Origin: Henckelia pumila
Lineage: Eukaryota > Streptophyta > Magnoliopsida > Lamiales > Gesneriaceae
Length of the DNA: 64,000 bases
Direction of reading: 5' to 3'
Assembly: GCF_033568475.1 (NCBI RefSeq)
Contig: NW_027331831.1
Span: 11,966,001-12,030,000, forward strand
Shown: in pieces, positions 32,387 to 45,650 of the stretch
How the letters are laid out: every line of letters begins with the position of its first letter
Numbering within the stretch: position 1 is the stretch's first letter
Position numbers and translations under genes: made by a program
Notes under the pieces: model-generated
Databases searched by the model: none
Seen by the model: the letters and a program-made list of their open reading frames with translations, nothing else
Told to the model about the DNA's origin: nothing

Positions 32387-33211
32387 ATAAAATCATATAA
32401 TATATTTAATATTGTATGTTATATATGTATAAATATTATATTTTCGATAATATTTAAATTTATTTTTTTTCATTTATAAAGTAACATAAAAATAAATTTA
32501 AATTTTATTTATCAATTTATCTTATCTATAATGTTTAGTTGTGAAGGAAAAATTGAAATATCAAAATTTCAGCTGCTTAGCATTTAAAAAATTTGAGACT
32601 AAAATATCATCAATGTTGAATTCGTCGGTAAATAAATAGCGGAAAACTATTACGAATTTTCCGTTTTAATGAAAATTATTTATGTTCATAGTTTCAACGA
32701 GCGCGGATTTAAATTCATTTATTTTGACACGTGGATGGTCAGATTTTCAAGTGATATAAATATTAACCTATTTTAGTGTGTTATGAATTGCTTGTTGGGT
32801 CCTCATGGTCAAAAGAAGCATGAAAATCAACACTCCCCAAGATTTTTACCGAAACGATACCACAACTTTTAACAAAGAGTGCAATTTTAGAGAAAGCAAA
32901 ACAATCAAATTACTAAAAATAGTTTAGAAGAATGAAAAAGGACTAAAAGTGTGAATAACAATAAATAAGGGTGGCGTGGATAATTCTTCCATTTTCAGTT
33001 AACAAGAATAGTCCTTCTCAATGTGTGAGATTTACTGGATTGGATCTTGAAATATATATAGGATTTTTTTTAAGTGATCATGCCCACTACCATGTCCACT
33101 AATGACGTGATACTATTTTATTGAACCTATAATTTATTACATATTTATCAAATTCAATTGAATAGTGACACATTGATGAATATGATAGATGACATTGAAA
33201 GAAAATATGTA

Positions 33212-33456
33212 TATATATAAACCTCAACGATCTCTGAAAGTAAAAAATTTCTGCTGCAAAAAGCTGCAACTCTCTCTCTCTACCTGTCAATGGCGGATCG
33301 GACTGTGCTGTACTCTTGTAAATTTCCTATATTATAGAGAATTCACTGGTCAGAAAGCTGCAACTTTCTCTCTTTCCTCTGTGAATGTCAATGACGAATT
33401 GAGATGTGCTTAATCTTTGTGTAGTCTCCTTCAGTTTCTGTGCACTTGAGCTACAG
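33212..33456 (+). promoter_or_regulatory. Promoter, noncoding first exon and uORF of the methyltransferase gene (copy B)
   Basis: TATATATAAA at 33212-33221, a CT-rich leader, a 15-codon uORF at 33290-33337 (MADRTVLYSCKFPIL) and a donor CAG|GTGAGT at 33456/33457. A matching acceptor TTTCAG ends at 33688, giving a second leader exon that runs into the coding start at 34123. The uORF differs from its copy-A twin at two residues, with no indel or new stop. Confidence 0.55.
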
Positions 33457-34122
33457 GTGAGTGAAAGACGGAATGATCACTTTATTTGAGGTTTATTTGG
33501 TTGTTTTGTTATTTTTATTGGTTAATGTTTTGTATTAATGCTGATTGTGTTGTTGTAATGTGAGGTGGATCTGAGTGAGTAAAGGTTTTTGGGATTTGTT
33601 GTTGATTTTTCTTTGCTCCGAGGACGCAGTCATGCATGCATGTTTAATTTATTTATTTGATCTGAGTTTTTGTTTGTTTCACTTTCAGAGTTTTGGATTG
33701 TAGAAAAAGGAAGGCTTTCTGTGATATTTCGGATTTGACATTGGTTTTCAAGCGGAATTGTGGAGGTTATTTGATTTCGAGTGGCAGTTCATGCGTGTGA
33801 GTATAAGTTTGAGTGAGAGGTTTTTGTGATCTGAGTTTGGTTGTCTTAGCCGAGGAGTGGATCATTGTGCCGCAATTTGTTGATATTTGATGGTTGCTTG
33901 ACTACGTAATGTGATCGAGAAATTGGCTAGCCTCTGGTTGGTGGATGCTTGTGTGGGATTTTCTCCGATGCTGGCTGAGATAATTTGGAGTCTTGATCAC
34001 TTTATGCATGAAAGATTGTGTCTGATGATACTCAGGTCTTTTGGATTTCTTTGACGTTGAGGTTGGAGCACAGAGGGAGGATTGCTTTTGCTTGTGTTTG
34101 AAGATTACTGCAGAGTTTGGAG

Positions 34123-37100
34123 ATGAGAAGCTCTTGGTACAATAAACTATCTTTGATTTTCGGCTCTAGACTACCGCTGAACTGGTTGATTTTGTGTCTA
34201 GTTTGTGTCTTCTTTTTTATTGCACTTTTTGGATCTTCTTCCACTACATTTGATGTTGTGACTGCTTCCGCAAGGCCTGAGATTTATTTGAACTATAGAA
34301 GATTAAAAGAGAGAGCGTTCAGTGATTATTTCGATTTAAAAAATCTAGGGTCTGATAATGTGAAAAATTTTGATCTTTGTGGGAAGGAAAGAGAGAATTA
34401 TGTGCCATGCTACAATATGTCCGCTAGTTTGTTAGCTGGTTTTAAAGATGGGGAGGAGTTTGATCGTCACTGTGAAGTATTACAGGATCAACAACGTTGC
34501 TTGGTTCGACCCCCAAAAGATTACAAGATTCCTTTGAATTGGCCGAGTGGTAGGGATGTTGTATGGACTGGGAATGTTAAGCTCAGCAAAGACCAATTCC
34601 TTTCATCTGGAAGCATGACAAAAAGGTAGTTATTCTTAACTTAGTTGGAAAATTTTGGATTCAACCTTTTCAGTTCCACTGGATTAATGGGCATATGCAA
34701 CTGCTGTTATTTACATATTATAGTTGCCATATGTTCCATCATTGGTGTACCTTTGAATTTCGACAGGTTAATGTTGCTGGAAGAGAATCAAATTTCCTTT
34801 CGCTCGGATGATGGTATGATTGTTGATGGTGTCAAGGATTATTCTCACCAGATTGCTGAGATGATAGGATTGGGAAGTGATGCTGAATTCCGTGAAGCTG
34901 GTGTAAGTAATCTCTACCAAGCTTTCATATCTTTTTAATAAATAATTTGGCCGACTGCACCATATTTTCTTTTGTAAATGCAGGTTGTGTTGGTTACGAA
35001 AACCCATAAAAGTTTTTAAAATTTTTTTTTTGTTTTTTTAAAATGTGAAATTGTTTTGCATTTTATCTTTCATCGTGGGATGATTAAATTTTATCTACCC
35101 AATTATGTATTTGATGAATTTACTTCTGCCAAATTACAGGTGCTCAATGTCTTAGACATTGACTGTGGATTTGGTAGCTTTGATGCGCACTTGCTCTCAC
35201 TCAAGTTGATGGCCGTTTGTGTAGCAGCTTATGAGTCAACTGGTAGCCAAGTTCAGCTAGCCCTTGAGAGAGGTCTACCAGCTATCATTGGAAGCTTCAA
35301 TTCAAGACAACTACCATTTCCATCATTATCATATGACATGGTTCACTGCACTCAGTGTGGCATTTTCTGGGATGACAAAGGTATTTTCTTTGTTTGGCAT
35401 AGGTGTGATGATCTTTCCTCTTTATTGCAAGCAATTTTTAGGCAATTATTTTTTAAGAATGAGTTATTAAACTAAGACAATGGACTTTATCATATACTTG
35501 GAGCATTTTTACATTATAGAAAGGTAAAAATCGTAAAATTGATATTTGGGTTCAACATGCATGTCAAGCTATTGTCATCCTGATTTCCTGTTGCAGCTAC
35601 CACCATTTGATTTGATTTCGGCCTACTACACCCCAGAAACTTGTGTGATATGTATGTTTTGGTGTCAGGGAGCTGGTTTATTATTATTTTATTTATTTTT
35701 ATATATTTTTTATATTTTTTTAACAGAAAATTAGTACTTTCGAAACAATTCCAGGTACCATACGTATCAGATGTCATCGCCCGATGTATTATTTAGCGGT
35801 TTTTTTCTATAAATAGAAATTTACTATTTCACGAAAAGTGTTACATCTAACACACATCTTCAGTCATCAAATTGGTCCTCTTCAGATACTAGTTAAATGC
35901 TTGTATTTTCCTTTTCTTTCCATACTAATGAAAGTAAAATATTTTGCTCAGAAAATTTCTGTTGCATCTTGAATATGTTACAATTTGGAAATGAATGAGA
36001 TCTAAGTTCATTCTAAAAAATTTAGGTTACATAAAAAAGACAAAGTACAAGCTGATGAACATAAATTGAACTATATGATCAAGATTTTTCCTAAATCTGG
36101 AATACGCAGCAGAGAGATGTATTATCAAAGAAAATTAATGACTTTGTCTGTACATGCAGTTTAACACCTAGTTGACATAAATATCCCCATTTAATATACT
36201 TCATTTGCTGGATTTGTATTTGATGCGTTTATTAAACCACAAGGCAAGTTAGTTATTTTATGTTTTCTAGGCACTCTGAAAGAGGATAATGGGGTGGGTG
36301 TTGCCTAAGCTTTTTGTATTTTGACATAATGTGATGGATTTAAATTAATTATTTGTGATTTCTTGTACTTATTATGAGTTTGTCTATCAGATGGAATCTT
36401 TCTAATCGAAGTTGACAGAGTACTCAGGCCTGGAGGATACTTTGTTTTAACATCACCGACAAACAGACATCAAGGAAGTTCTGTAGGCACAAAGAAAGGC
36501 AACATCGCAACTCCTTTTGAAGTATTCACTCAAAAACTATGTTGGAATCTTTTGGCAGAGCAAGAGGAGACTCTCATCTGGCAGAAAACTGCAGATGCTC
36601 AATGCTATATTTCTAGGTGAGGCTAGTTTGTTACTCGTATCTTATGCCTGATGTTTCCTTTATTTCGATTCATTTACCGATTTTCATTTCTTCGGTTGGC
36701 TTTGTATCCCTTTCTCCCTCAGTTTTTCCATCATGCATCCTTCATTTATCCATGATTTCCTTTCGGTTCTAATTTTAGAAAGCAGGGCAGTACCCCACTT
36801 TGTAATGCAGAGGATGCCCAATCATATTATAGACCACTCGCGCAGTGTATAAGTGGTACAACAAGCAAGCGTTGGATCCCAATTCAGAAGAGATCATCTG
36901 GTTCTTTAAACTCTGATCAGCTCGAAGTCTATGGTAAGTGATGCTCATTCAATGACATGCATGTGTTTGGTTTTTCTTCGGTCCTCTGCCAACATGCTAA
37001 ATCCTGCTCTTTCGGTTTGCAAACAAGTCAATTTGTCATAATTACGATCAATTTTGACAGGAATTAATCCTGAAGATTTCTTTGAAGAATTGGAGTTCTG

Positions 37101-38346
37101 GAGATCATCCTTGAGAAATTATTGGTCATTGCTTTCTCCCTTGATTTTCTCTGACCACCCGAAGAGACCAGGTGATGAAGACCCAATGCCTCCTTATAAT
37201 ATGGTTCGAAATATGATGGACATGCATGCTCATTATGGAGGCTTTAATGCTGCCCTGTTGGAAGCTAGAAAGTCTGCGTGGGTAATGAATGTTGTGCCCG
37301 TAGGTGAACCTAATACACTTCCTATCATTTTTGACCAGGGTTTTGCAGGTGTCTTGCATAACTGGTGAGATGTTTTTTCACCCTACAGGCCTACACCAGT
37401 TCACTGATGTGCTTCTTAAGTAAAAGTTAACTGATAAGCAGCTGGTTATTCTGGAAATCCTGTTTCGGTCTTAAGTTTCTTTTGACATCATGTTTCTAAG
37501 TATAGGATAATATAAGTTATATTCTTATAGCAAAGTTTTACTAGTATTTTATAATTTTTACCTGGGGTGGCTTATTGTTGAACGTCTGAAGTTTGGTTGA
37601 GATATTGCGATATAAGAACATTAGCCATCAGCCGTTGAGGTTCACTTGTAGGTGGTGAGGGAATTTCTAGCAGTACATCTAGCTTCTTTGAAATGGTTCG
37701 AAACATAGTCTGATTTGGATAACAACCACTTAATTTAAATTTCACGATGAGAAGTTTATCCTCTATATAACCAATATGCAAACCGTGACTACAACAAGGA
37801 ATAAAATATATTCTCCACTCTGTCACTTTTCTATGTGATATTTTCTTGCACTATATCTTGTATTTTCTAAAACTATTCCATGGAGTGTTGAGAAAACAGT
37901 CCTTACAATGCAGGTGTGAACCTTTTCCTACCTACCCTCGGACATATGACTTGCTTCACGCCAAGGGACTACTTTCACACCTTGCTACACAACAGTGTAG
38001 TATGGTTGATTTAATTTTTGAGATGGATCGCATTCTCCGGCCTGAGGTAATGGTCAATGACCCAAGTTCATATGCTCTATAGTTCTTGATCATTCGATGA
38101 TTTTCTGCATCTTATCCTGTTGAAAATACAGATCATATTCGCACAATTTTGTATCTGCCCTTGATACTAGAAATGACATGCATCCACTGTTTGCAGGGAT
38201 GGGTTATCATATCTGATAATGTTGGTCTTATTGAGAGTGCACGTACCATCGTTACACAGCTCCGCTGGGAAGCTCGGGTTATTAATGTTCGGAATGGAAG
38301 TGACCAGCGGCTACTAGTATGCCAAAAACCATTTGTGAGAAAATGA
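34123..38346 (+). CDS. PMT5: QUA2-like pectin methyltransferase (PMT4/PMT5 type), Golgi
   Basis: Eight coding exons: 34123-34625, 34767-34902, 35140-35380, 36391-36616, 36779-36933, 37061-37364, 37914-38046, 38197-38346; 1848 nt, 615 aa, all GT-AG with phases that fit. Residues 1-19 are cytosolic (MRSSWYNK start as in PMT5), 20-38 are one membrane anchor, and the rest is lumenal. Family landmarks: CGKERENYVPCYN, the SAM motif I region (about 214-230), MVHCTQCG, VDRVLRPGGYFVLTSP, SDHPKRPGDEDP, and MDRILRPEGWVIISD near the end. PMT4/PMT5 (QUL1/QUL2) are close to QUASIMODO2, which is needed for homogalacturonan synthesis and methylation. Two motif I glycines are aspartate here (DIDCGFGSFDAH), which may weaken SAM binding. 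A TTG codon lies in frame just upstream, but ATG 34123 fits the family. Confidence 0.92.
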
Positions 38347-40246
38347 TCTCTTTTGAAAGCTCTTACCATCCCCTGAGACAATCAAATCATCACAAAACCT
38401 GGTAATTCTTACATGTCTTGGATTATGGAACATATGAATAATTCATAAAAAGCTTGCGGTGGCCTGGGGTGCTTATTGAGCAAGTATGGCTAGTTGTTTT
38501 TCTCCAAATGAAAAAGTATTCAAATTCAATCCCTAGTTTTTCTAAAAATAAAATTTTCCCATGTCTGTATACCACTCCTCCCGGGGGTGGGTTGGGTTAG
38601 TCGGGTCAACCACTGGTTCTGTGTATAAGTTTTGATTCAATGATATCCATCACCCAAGTAACATTCTATATATAACTGCATCAATCAGGACAACACGCCT
38701 GCTGGTTAAGGTTCCACGCAGTCATATGATGATTTTCCACGAGAAACATGTCCTTGCGAAGATGGTATCGAAAATTTTGAACATTGTAGATTAGAGGTTT
38801 GGTGCAGAGGATCTCTAGTTGAGAGAGAAGAGGATTTCTCTAATGGTTCACGGCAATTCATCGATCCATTTCTAAATTCTCTTTTGGGTTTTTGTTTTTG
38901 TTTTTGTTTTTGTTTTTATAAGTTCTATTTGATTATTTATGTGATCGAATCGTGTTTGCTGTTAAACAACTGAACCAGTCTGCTGTAATTGCTACAAATT
39001 AAGCCACAAAATGTAAGAAGTGAATATATGACAACTCACAAGTATATGAACTCTAATCCCGAGTTTTGTTGCTCCGATGTCACAGATTCTACCATTTTTA
39101 CAACTATATATATGTTCAGTGCTCTGCCATTTACAATTGGCTTAAGGTCATTTCCTTTTATGTTGTGGAATTTGGAAACTTTACATGTCAAAACATGCCC
39201 AGACCCAAACTTAGTTAGCCAACGGCCTTAATAATATAATATTATATAAATATTCGGGGACAAAATGTATAATAAGCTTTTCAGTAATTTAATTTACTTT
39301 TTTTAGAAAAAAATAAATTAAAACACCAATTGTTGCGGCGTCTCGACAGTAAGGAAATGATTTAATTTTCTCTAAAAATAATAAAATATATCTCCAAAAA
39401 CATTTAATTCTTAACAACTAAAGATATTTTGATATATGAATTCGACAAATCGACAGATTTATACATGAATTTGTGCAAATTGTTTATTTGGAACGCGATC
39501 TAATTAAAAATTCAATTTTTTCAAGTCTAATAATTGTTGTCAAATTCAAATAGGTACAAAAATTTATTTCTCAATATTTTTTATTGATAAATTGTATTCA
39601 TTTATAACATGATTTCATGTTCATGTGTATCAAGTTATCAATAATTCATATAAAAAATATGTTTTCCTCTTTCTTAAAATATCATTTTTCTTTTCAAAAA
39701 CTGAACATAAATAATTTTTTTTAAAAAATACTTATACACGAATTTTCGAAATATAAATAAATACACATATAAATTTTATTTCTCAATATTCTTTTATTGA
39801 TAAAGATAAATCGTATTCATTTATTAGTCCATAGTTCATGTATCTATTTATTAATAATTCATATAAAAAAAATACGTTTTACTGTTTCTAAAAATATCAT
39901 TATTCTTTTTTAAAAAATTAAACATAAATTATTTATAGTACACGAATTTTTGAAATATAATAAATAAATGCATATATTTTTATATAATACAAATAATAAT
40001 ATACACACACGCACGTGTATTCTTGTGCCAGTGTGGTTTCCATAATTCCACGATTCACTCCCCATCTTTCCTGAAATTACGCAAGTGCCCCAATCCAACC
40101 GTCTACGTCTCTTCACCTTCCATTTTCCCCCCTTTTTCGCTATTCTCCACAGAAAAATACATTATATTTACAACTTGTATAAAATGCCCAAACGAAGCTC
40201 TCAATTTTCCCTGACTCATTGATTTTGTTTCATTTTTCGGGGAAAA
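38347..40246. other. Spacer between the methyltransferase and 14-3-3 genes
   Basis: Holds the 3' end of the methyltransferase transcript, a (TTTTTG)n run at about 38888-38917, an AT-rich tandem duplication (39563-39986), and the promoter and leader of the 14-3-3 gene. No other gene seen. Confidence 0.7.
39563..39986. repeat. About 212-bp tandem duplication upstream of the 14-3-3 gene
   Basis: Two diverged copies starting TTTATTTCTCAATATT at 39563 and 39775. Each carries ATTCATATAAAAAA, a poly-A/T part and CACGAATTTT.GAAATATAA in the same order. The second copy ends about 260 bp before the start codon. Confidence 0.75.
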
Positions 40247-43200
40247 ATGTCGACGGAAAATGGGAGAGAGGCTCTGGTGTACATAGCTAAGCTCGCGGAG
40301 CAGGCCGAGCGTTACGATGGTATAAATGTTTGTGTATAATCTACATTTTTCTATATGTGTGTATATATATATACGTTGTTTGGTCACGTATAATGTATGA
40401 TTTCCGTTTCTGTGTATGATATATGCGTTCTGTAAGGATGTGGAATTGAATTGAATTGCCTCGTGTAGATCATTGTTTCTGCTTGTTGTCAGTGGGGAGG
40501 AAGTGGTTTTTCTGATGGATCCGCGTGTCTGAAAATATTTACGGCATTTTTTTTAGATTTGATTTGATGTGTGTGCATGCGAGATGTGTTTGCTGGTTGG
40601 AATAGGAGGACAGCCGGGTACATGAGAAAATTGGTGATGTGTGTCATTTTTTTTTGCTGTAAAACTCCATGAAGATGTGCTTGAGGTAATATAGACTGAA
40701 ATGTTTGTATAACGAAAATATGTGGATGAGATCTAATGTATTTTGAATGTGCATAAACTAAAACTTCCAAAAAACGTGTATAAAATTCATAGCTTTTTTA
40801 AAAAAAATTGTAGGATGCCCTTTTTGTGCTCCTTTATAGCCTTTAGGTCTATCCAAGCCTATCTTTGAGCATTGATAAATATTTGCTTAGTCATTCAAGT
40901 AGCATGATGCTGGTTGTCTGATATTTAAATTAAGGGTTGATACCAGAATTATGCGTTCTTGATGCTTTTAGTTTGCTAGAAATAAAATCTCCCGACAGGT
41001 TTACTCTGTTTCTTTTTCGAATTCAGTTATTCGTTCATTTGCAAACCGTTAGGATATTGAATTTCTTTGACATCTTAAGCAGGCCTTTCTCCCCTCCCAC
41101 TTTTTTTCCTCTTACAAATCAACTAGTGTACAGTAGATGGAAAGTTGTGACTACGTGACTTAATTGTGCTTTGCTAATTGGTAATGGTCAAACAAATTCT
41201 TCCACTTTGCTGGTCCTGCTGAATGGTACTGTTACATAACACTTAATTTTCTTCTCAGAAATGGTTGAAAGTATGAAAAAGGTTGCAAAACTAGATGTTG
41301 AGTTATCGGTCGATGAGAGAAACCTACTTTCCGTTGGATACAAGAATGTAATTGGTGCACGCAGAGCTTCATGGCGCATCATGTCGTCGATTGAGCAGAA
41401 GGAAGAAGCCAAAGGAAACGAAAACAATGTGAAACTGATTAAAGATTACCGCCAGAAGGTGGAGGATGAGCTATCCAAAATCTGCTATGATATTCTTTCA
41501 GTCATTGACAAGCATCTAATTCCCTCTTCTGGTTCAGCAGAAGCTACTGTATTCTTTTACAAGATGTAAGTCTAATGGTTCTGTGTTTAAATGAAGCGTA
41601 TTCCTTCAGGTATTCTTGGAATAACTTATCATCTTCTTCTTGCTAAGAAATGTAGTCTCTAGGATCCAGGAAAACAATATGTTAGCATTTCATTTTTTCT
41701 CTAGCTCGTAAATTTGTAGGAGAAAAACAAAATTGCGTCACTATTCTGCCAAATTTGGCCTGGTCAAAGCCATACTTTTGAGACTGTGTGTTAAGTTATG
41801 TGCACATCATTGGAGTTCAACAAAGCTGATATGTATTTGCATGAATTATTCATCATGTTGGATTTGCTGCCTTCTGGAACATCAATGAATCAGCCACGAC
41901 TGACTCATTTCTGGCATATTCTAATTCAGGAAAGGCGATTATTACCGCTACCTTGCTGAATTCAAAACTGATCAGGAAAGAAAAGAAGCAGCTGAACAGT
42001 CACTCAAGGGTTATGAGGTGTGTTCATTTCTCTGTGCCTGAGAAACCAATATAGAGAAATAACTAACTAATCAGGTCAATATGGCTAGCTTAACTGCGTT
42101 CGTTAGCTATTATCTTTTTTCCAATGAACTGTAGGCAGCTTCAGCCACAGCAAATACAGATCTCCCATCCACCCACCCCATTCGTCTTGGTCTAGCTTTG
42201 AATTTCTCAGTGTTCCACTACGAGATCATGAATTCTCCTGAGAGGTAATTTCAGAGTTGTCTTTTGTGGTTACTTGTGCTTAACTCTTTGAAATGTCCTC
42301 GGAATCAAATGTTTTAACAAAAATGTCAGGGCATGCCATTTGGCTAAACAAGCATTTGATGAGGCAATTGCTGAGCTGGATACATTGAGTGAAGAGTCTT
42401 ACAAAGACAGCACCTTAATAATGCAGCTGTTGAGAGACAATCTCACTCTTTGGACCTCTGATTTGCCTGAAGATGGAGGTAAGTGGTAGTGCATTGTTAG
42501 TAATTTCATATCTTAAGTACACTTATTTTCATCCAAAAGTTTAGAACATCGGGAAACAAAACTGTCATTGCATGATCTTAAATTTGCAAAGATTGCGCTT
42601 GCATCGAAGGATTTGATTTGGAGGGAAGAATTTGATTTGGGAAAGGATTTGAAGGGATTTCAAATCATTCATAATCACCGCTGAATTTGCACAAGTTTTT
42701 AAAATTCATCCGAGCAATGAGATGGATTTAAATCTCGGGATTTAAAATTCATAGTGTCAAATCCCTTCATCCAATTACAACCAAGATGTGTTTTTGTTTC
42801 CGATCATAGAAAACCTTTTTTCAAATTATAACAAAACCAGTAATAATGATTAATGACCTTAACTTTAGTTTTTTTTTAATGAATGAAGAATTCATTAAAG
42901 GTAAATGGGTATAAGTACAACTACACCGGGCATCCCCGGGTGATTACAATAAACCGAAATGCAAGCTAACAAAGCCACGAAGGCACAACATCATAGTTCG
43001 AATACATACAACGTAAAACCAAAATCTTAATGCGCTGAACCAGGTCTTCAACGTCCGAAGTTTCATCTTCATTAACTTTAGTTGAAGGTGTTTGATGATG
43101 TTTGATTGTGCTTTATTTATTTCCTATTTTTCTCTTTTGAAAGATGAGCGTGCTTTATTTTACCTCATTTCAAAGTTTTAAAAGGTATCATTTTTAATGT

Positions 43201-43696
43201 AAATTTTCAACTGTATACATGGACATAGATTTCTTGAAAACTCATTTGGAAAGAAGTATACTTGTCAATTCATCTATCAGCTCACATATCTGATTGTTGG
43301 TTTTTTTTTTCTTTTAACTCTCAAAATCTTGAAATTAAAGTAAGCCAAATTCGTCCTAAAGTGAGTAGCTCACTTTAGCCTTTGCTAATCGCTCTTTGCC
43401 CTTGGTTGGCAGGTTCAGGTGAGGAGAACAACAAAGGTGAGGAATCCAAGGCAGCACAACCGCCTGAGGTAAGATATCACTAAATGTCATCCGATCCGAA
43501 CTTGCCAATCCTTTTTTCCTCCGATCCGGATCTCGCATAATTATGTTTCAATCCATGTTTTATTTGTAATGAGAGGTGTTTCTTGGATCATTTGCAAAAT
43601 TTTATTTATACACATGAGATACAATTTGAGATGAAAGATAATGATCTGTTCTTTTATCACTAAGATATTGCTATTGTGTCTATTTTGCAGAATTAA
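40247..43696 (+). CDS. GRF12: 14-3-3 protein, epsilon group, GF14 iota (GRF12)-like
   Basis: Seven coding exons: 40247-40319, 41259-41565, 41930-42017, 42135-42244, 42330-42478, 43413-43468, 43691-43696; 789 nt, 262 aa. The last exon codes only Asn and the stop. 14-3-3 proteins are dimeric adaptors in cytosol and nucleus that bind phosphoserine/threonine motifs. The binding groove residues are present: K53 and R60 in [12 protein letters not shown], and R133/Y134 in YYRYLAEF. The signatures [11 protein letters not shown] and [18 protein letters not shown] are intact. The tail after LPEDGG is short and acidic (GEENNKGEE). The seven-exon layout and sequence fit the epsilon group. Assignment to iota is supported by the neighbouring PPR gene, which is also its neighbour in Arabidopsis (from memory). 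Confidence 0.93.
42600..42790. repeat. MITE-like inverted repeat in intron 5 of the 14-3-3 gene
   Basis: GGATTTGAAGGGATTT near 42641 and its near inverse AAATCCCTTCATCC near 42759 could pair at the ends of a roughly 140-190-bp element. Target duplication not resolved. A second insert-like stretch follows at about 42880-43060. Confidence 0.35.
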
Positions 43697-45650
43697 GGAA
43701 TTGAGTTCACCTGAAGCAATTAATATACATCAAGAACATGTTGGTTCATCTAAGCACGAGACGGGGCCACTTTTGAGATGCCAACAATCCCTTTTGTTGA
43801 GACTACCACAAGTTGCTACTGGCAAAACCTTTAGTTTTGGCTTCTGAGAAATTGTTTTTATCAACTGAATATTTAAGGTGACGGTATGATTTATATGTAA
43901 GGACGGGCGTATCATATTTTTTGATGGTTTATTTATGCATATTTTCGTGTTAATATTCACGGAAGAAAATTAGGGCTGGAAAAATTTATCAAAATCCCGA
44001 CACTCTCCGAATCTCATCTTATTTCGGTCCAAAAAAAAACCCGACCCGACGTTTTCTCGTCCCGATTAACATCGGGAGAGGGATCGAGAATAAATCCTTT
44101 TCATGTAGGGATTCTCGATCCAAAGTAATATTTTAAATAAATTTTATTAACTATTGGGTTATATTTTGATTGGGTTTCATCTCATCATCTCATACAGATT
44201 AAGCGTGAATATAATTATGTATTGTTGAAATAATTGAATATTAGAAAAACAAACTAACATTTTATTTTTTTCTATATTTTTTTTAAAAAATTATTAATAA
44301 TTTGATTAGTTCATATTTATAATTATTTAATTATAACAAATGTAGAATAAGATATGCAATTTATCCTTCATCTATTTAACAAAATTTATCTGATAAACCC
44401 ATAAATTGAATGTAATTTGTATCCCAAACATTTTTTCAATAATAGTTATCTAGTGCACAATTGACGTTCTTCCACAAAAATTTGAAAATACAATATTTCA
44501 TATGTTAATCACAAGTTTTGATGTGAAATTGGGTTGTGCATTAACAAATTTCGCGAAAAATTGCTTGATTTTAGTTGTGACGTGCAATACTTTGAGTTTT
44601 TAAACATCAAATTTAATCATAAACATATATAATGATTTTGTTATGCATTTATATTTTTCTAATTGAAAGTATTGTTCTTATAAAAATATAAGTTTCTAAT
44701 TTTTTTTAAAAAAAATATTAAAAAATAGTAACAAATTTTTTTAGTGAAAAAATCTTGAATTATTATCCTTAATATTTTAATATTATATATTTATAATTGA
44801 ATATTTCTTTTTCTTTAACAAATAAAATTCTAAATAATTTTTTTTTTTTTAAAAACAATAAACAAAATTCTGGACAAAAAACTGAACATGGTGAAAAATT
44901 ATCGGGATATTCTCTCCCTATATTCGATTTTCAGACAAGTATTGGGTACGAGATCGAAAGAAAAAATAACTATCCAATTCTTATTGGGACAAGAATTGAG
45001 TAGATGAATTACAGAACGACAACCTCATATGACAAACGATAATTGCCGGTTAACTTGATCAGAAGAATGGGGCGAAAACGTTTTTGGTTTTAAGTTTGAA
45101 AAATGGGATGCCACCATTTAATTGGGATAGTAGAAGCCATGGTTCGACTTTGGACCTATTTTTGGTTTAGTTAAAATTCGGGTGTATATTTAACCACGTG
45201 AATAAATGTGGCATCTCATTACACAAATTAATCCAAGCACACAAAAATGCGAGAAAGGTCTAATATCTAACTTTCATTATGAATCCTCTAAAGCATGTTA
45301 TTCCTCAAAACGAAATGATATGGTACCGTACATTAAGCCAAGAAAAATAAGCAGCAGCCTTGTAACATTCATCCTGCTAAGGCCAAAGAAAACTAATCGG
45401 TCAGAGGTTCCATAATTTACAAAGGCGAGCCCAACAACGAACAACACGAGTTGCTGACAAATGTAAAAAAACTCGATAGCCTGCATCTTCCGAATTGCTG
45501 GGAAATGTGAAAAAAAAAGAAGCTCGAAAGCCTACATCTTACGCATAGTGTACAGAGACCTGTGAACATAGTCAAGCATAAGACAAACATATAAAAGCAG
45601 GCATCACAAAGCTATCTTTTTGCGAGCCACCGTATCTTGAAAACTTACTA
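43697..45650. other. Spacer between the tail-to-tail 14-3-3 and PPR genes
   Basis: Contains the 3' untranslated parts of both genes and AT-rich DNA. TAGGGCTGGAAAAATTTATC at 43970-43989 resembles the left end of hAT-type elements, but I found no matching right end. No gene seen. Confidence 0.6.

Larger units (their letters stand above)
31934..33485 (+). repeat. Downstream copy of the duplicated promoter region (copy B)
   Basis: Block-wise collinear with 27826-30320 (see that entry). It ends in the apparent promoter and first exon of the methyltransferase gene. Extra DNA at about 32353-32580 is absent from copy A and begins with a Helitron-like terminus. Confidence 0.8.

Noticed and set aside
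43970-45003. Possible hAT element starting TAGGGCTGG
   Set aside because: No matching inverted right end and no 8-bp target duplication found, so not listed as an element.
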